DNA of 55,122 nt from Brevibacterium sp. (lineage in GTDB: Bacteria; Actinomycetota; Actinomycetes; Actinomycetales; Brevibacteriaceae), in contig NZ_JAPSIB010000022.1 in NCBI RefSeq assembly GCF_031179145.1, forward strand, positions 1 through 55,122. The letters are read 5' to 3'. The notes below the pieces were generated by a model. The model was given only the letters and a program-made list of their open reading frames with translations, made no database searches and was not told where the DNA came from. Position numbers and translations under genes: made by a program. Shown here one piece after another: positions 52,563 through 55,122 of this stretch (the first letter of the stretch is position 1; every line of letters starts with the position of its first letter).

Positions 52563-54623
52563 TCACTCGTGATTCCGACCGTTCGAACTGTCGTTGATGT
52601 AGAGGAACTCCACGTGACGCTCATACTTGTCGAGGACATCATCGATGATCTGGTCCTTGGTGTAGTCCATGATGTCGTAGCCCTGGCTGGCTCCGCCGTC
52701 GAAGTAGACCTCCATCCGCACGTATTCCTCGGCGCCCTTGGGCACCCGGCCTCCGAACGACGGCACACCGACCTTGCGCGGCCAGACCTGGTAGTGGAAG
52801 GGGTACTCCCCCTCGCCGTCGACTTCGAGCTGGATCAGCGCGCCCTCTTCGTCGGCGTGGCCCTCCGAGTTCGCCCGGCAGGCACGAGCGCCGATGCCGC
52901 GCGACTGCATCTCCTCAGCGATCTCCTGCAGGGTCGGCAGCAGCACGTTGTTCTCGAAGTCGAGGGCCTTGGAGCGGCCGGGGAAGGCGAGGACACGGGT
53001 GAGCTGCTGTTTGAGATTGTCCCGACTCGAGCCCGAACGGCGAATCCGGGAGTACGGCAGGCCTTGGTCGGCGCTGTTCGAGCGGTAGGAATCGATCCGC
53101 AGAGCTCTGTGCAGGCCGATCATGACGAGAATGATGACGAACGCAAACGGCAGCCCCATGATCACCGTCGCGGCCTGCAATGCCCCGACTCCCCCGACGA
53201 TGAGCATGCCCACGGTCAACGCGCCGGTGAGAACGGCCCAGAAGACGCGCAGTGCCGGTCGACCGTCGTCCTGCGGGTTGGGCAGGAACGAGGACAGGTT
53301 CGCCATCACCAGTGCCGCGGAGTCCGCCGAGGTGACATAGAACAGGAGCGCTGTCATCGTCGCCAGCGCGGCGATGATGACGAAGGCCGGGTACTGGGCG
53401 AGCAGTTCGTAGAACCCGCCTTCCGGGCTGGCCATGGTCCGTTCGCCGAACTCCTTGTTTCCGTTGCGGATCAGGTCGAGGGCAGAGTTCCCGTAGATCG
53501 AGATCCACATGAAGATGTAGATGAACGGGATGGTCAAGGTTCCGATGACGAACTGACGAATGGTACGGCCGCGGGAGATGCGGGCGAGGAACAGTCCGAC
53601 GAAGGATGCCCACGCGATCCACCAGGCCCAGAAGAACAGGGTCCAGTCGGTCATCCATGTGCCGGTGTCTTCGAAGGCGAAGGTCTGGCCGACCATGTCC
53701 GGGAACAGCCGCGCGAAGTCAGTGACGTTGAGGACGAAGGCATCGAGGAGGAACTTGGTGTTGCCGGCCACGAGAACCCAGAAGGCCAGCGCGATGGCGA
53801 GGAAGACATTGAGCAGGGACAGGAACTTGATGCCCTTGTCTACTCCGGAGATCGCGGACAGGGTCGCCACGGCCACACCGACGATGACGATGCCGACCTG
53901 GGACGCGGTGGTGACCGGCAACCCGAAGACGGCGTTGAGTCCGACGTTGACCATGACGACGCCGATGCCCAATGAGGTGGCGACGCCGAAGATCGTCCCC
54001 AGCAGAGCCGCGAAGTCGACACTGTCACCGATGGGACCGTGGATGCGTTTGCCGAAGATAGGAGCGAGAGCCGAACGGATGGCCAACGGCATGTTCGCCC
54101 GGTAGGCGAAGTAGGCCAGAGCGAGACCCATCAGAGCGTAGAGTCCCCATCCGCTGAGTCCGTAGTGGAACAGCGTCCACACGGTGGCCTCACGGGCGGC
54201 CTCCACGGTTTCGGGCTCGGTGCTCGGCGGCGCCAGGTAGTGGGTCACCGGTTCTGCGACTGCGAAGAACATCAGGTCGGTGCTGATGCCTGCGGCGAAG
54301 AGCATGGACGCCCATGAGAGCAGACCGAATTCAGGCTTGGAGTGCTCGGGCCCCAGCTTGGTCAATCCGTGCCGCGAAGCAGCGAGATAGATGACGAACA
54401 CCAGGACGACGGCGACGAGGAGGACGTAGAACCAGCCGAACCAATCCGATATCCAGCTGACCGCCGCACCGAGTACGCCTTCGGCGCTCGTCGGGGAGAT
54501 CAGCGCCCACAGGGTGATGGCGATGGTGCCGATCGCTGCGGCGAAGAACACCTTCTTGTTGACCTTGGGAAGGGATCTGGACACCTTGTCCGGTTTGGCT
54601 TGTGGATCTATTACGTCGGTCAT
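52563..54623 (-). CDS. BCCT family transporter 2 (BetT-like) with long C-terminal domain
   Basis: The 686-residue protein has 12 helices, with MLFAAGISTDLMFFAVAEP, FFWAWWIAWASFVGLFLARI and SRGRTIRQFVIG as BCCT signatures. After the last helix (LPFAFVIILVMIGLHRAL) there is a soluble domain of about 165 residues containing FENNVLLPTLQEIAEEM and PFHYQVWPRKV. That tail is characteristic of the BetT choline carriers, where it senses osmotic state. ATG start with AAAGGAA upstream. Choline uptake by this carrier and oxidation by BetA/BetB form one pathway. Confidence 0.93.
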   Translation of the reverse strand: MTDVIDPQAKPDKVSRSLPKVNKKVFFAAAIGTIAITLWALISPTSAEGVLGAAVSWISDWFGWFYVLLVAVVLVFVIYLAASRHGLTKLGPEHSKPEFGLLSWASMLFAAGISTDLMFFAVAEPVTHYLAPPSTEPETVEAAREATVWTLFHYGLSGWGLYALMGLALAYFAYRANMPLAIRSALAPIFGKRIHGPIGDSVDFAALLGTIFGVATSLGIGVVMVNVGLNAVFGLPVTTASQVGIVIVGVAVATLSAISGVDKGIKFLSLLNVFLAIALAFWVLVAGNTKFLLDAFVLNVTDFARLFPDMVGQTFAFEDTGTWMTDWTLFFWAWWIAWASFVGLFLARISRGRTIRQFVIGTLTIPFIYIFMWISIYGNSALDLIRNGNKEFGERTMASPEGGFYELLAQYPAFVIIAALATMTALLFYVTSADSAALVMANLSSFLPNPQDDGRPALRVFWAVLTGALTVGMLIVGGVGALQAATVIMGLPFAFVIILVMIGLHRALRIDSYRSNSADQGLPYSRIRRSGSSRDNLKQQLTRVLAFPGRSKALDFENNVLLPTLQEIAEEMQSRGIGARACRANSEGHADEEGALIQLEVDGEGEYPFHYQVWPRKVGVPSFGGRVPKGAEEYVRMEVYFDGGASQGYDIMDYTKDQIIDDVLDKYERHVEFLYINDSSNGRNHE

Positions 54624-54923
54624 CTCGATATTCCTTTGTCGGATGGACGGTCGAATGGATGGGAGGGCCTGGTCGCTCGACGCTGAGGACCTGTGCGCTC
54701 ACATGGACATCTGGATCTTCGTCTCGTCTTTTCTATCAGCACTCCATCACCGTACCCGAGGTGATGCGAGATCATACGGGTTCTGAACTGGGCGTCGACT
54801 GCTGATGGACGATCTGCCACAACAGCAGGAGGATCGCTCCTGCGCGTCCGCGGCATCCCCTAGCGTACACGCTGATATGCCAATTGTGTGTTACAACACA
54901 GAAACACAGTCCGACGCATCGGA
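54624..54923 (-). promoter_or_regulatory. Upstream region of BCCT transporter 2
   Basis: A TATGAT hexamer on the minus strand at 54772-54777 is the best -10 box and would give a leader of about 145 bases; I see no strong -35. The second copy of the CCAATTGT operator-like site lies about 100 bases further upstream. No gene is visible in the region. Confidence 0.4.
54873..54893. promoter_or_regulatory. Candidate operator, copy 2
   Basis: The site has TGATAT, then G, then CCAATTGT, then G, then TGTTA. It matches the site at 46918-46938 at 18 of 21 positions. It lies between the BCCT 2 gene and the rRNA terminator. The dyad symmetry is weaker here (five of ten positions per half). Confidence 0.5.
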
Positions 54924-54958
54924 AAACCAAAAAAGCCCTCCGGCGAGGCCGAAGGGCT
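54924..54958 (-). terminator. rRNA operon terminator
   Basis: On the minus strand AGCCCTTCGGC (54958-54948) pairs with GCCGGAGGGCT (54944-54934) with one mismatch and a three-base loop, followed by TTTTTTGGTTTT. It is about 70 bases past the 5S gene, so it ends the 16S-23S-5S transcript that enters from the right. A GTGTGGGGC/GCCCCACAC hairpin at 54976-55012 precedes it. Confidence 0.9.
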
Positions 54959-55026
54959 GGAGCAGATGAATACGCGTGTGGGGCGCAACCCCTGAAAGGT
55001 CATGCCCCACACACTTCAAATCAATT

Positions 55027-55122
55027 TGCGGCGGTCACTTACTCTCCCACAACCACCAAGTTGCAGTACCATCAGCGCGAATGGGCTTAGCTACCGGGAT
55101 CGGAACGGTTAACCGGGCGTTT
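55027..55122 (-). rRNA. rrf: 5S ribosomal RNA, 3' part
   Basis: Read on the minus strand from 55122 the sequence begins AAACGCCCGGTTAACCG and contains TTCCGATCCCGGTAGCTAAG, GATGGTACTGCAACTTGG and GTGGGAGAGTAAGTGACCGCC. These are the loop B-C, helix IV and closing-strand landmarks of bacterial 5S rRNA. About 96 bases are present; the first 20 or so lie beyond the window edge. The exact 3' end (55026-55028) is approximate. Confidence 0.93.

Overview
The window is GC-rich DNA from a high-GC Gram-positive (actinobacterial) chromosome. The strongest taxonomic evidence is a conserved gene block that matches, in order, the Mycobacterium tuberculosis Rv1691-Rv1713 neighbourhood: an Rv1691-like TPR protein, a HAD phosphatase, a tiny Rv1693-like protein, tlyA, nadK, recN, steA, steB, pyrG, NUDIX, xerD, parA, scpA, scpB, an rsuA-type pseudouridine synthase, cmk and der. 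Two BCCT osmolyte carriers, a choline oxidation pair and a DUF222/HNH gene fit a salt-tolerant Micrococcales genus. Brevibacterium is my best guess, by inference only.

Layout. 1-163: tRNA-Pro(GGG) and its terminator. 263-6743: an MFS exporter coupled to a small membrane protein, a sugar-porter MFS, a DedA-type protein, an M20D amidohydrolase and an imidazolonepropionase-like amidohydrolase. 6996-12345: a 1348-residue Pls/PosA-type single-module NRPS (the epsilon-poly-lysine synthetase architecture), overlapping an M1 metallopeptidase by 8 bases. 12364-14471: a GNAT acetyltransferase and a MATE exporter. 14747-17392: a DUF222/HNH endonuclease-like protein. 17419-19671: a thiolase and an SDR reductase with two different tandem-repeat arrays at the thiolase borders. 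19942-20565: a YciO/Sua5-type protein.

20636-46745 is one continuous minus-strand run of about two dozen genes, mostly with 4- to 8-base overlaps or gaps of a few bases. Transcription enters at the Rv1691-like gene and runs towards der and an AI-2E family permease. Between steB and pyrG sit an MraY/WecA-like enzyme, a MurJ-type flippase and two glycosyltransferases. Together they look like a lipid-linked glycan pathway attached to the SteA/SteB division genes. The Rv1691-like protein has a very large Arg/Gly/Asp repeat region in front of its TPR core and an acidic tail behind it.

47315-54623 is a glycine betaine region: betaine aldehyde dehydrogenase and choline dehydrogenase on the plus strand, then two BCCT transporters on the minus strand. 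A 21-bp motif (18 of 21 positions identical) occurs in the same orientation on both outer flanks and is a candidate shared operator. The right edge is the 3' part of a minus-strand 5S rRNA gene with a strong terminator, so an rRNA operon continues beyond the window.

A theme across the window is short tandem repeats. In genes their periods are multiples of three (9, 15, 18 bp, about 100 bp in the RGG gene). Around the thiolase they are 27 and 29 bp. The 27-bp array appears to be a degenerate amplification of the thiolase 3' end.
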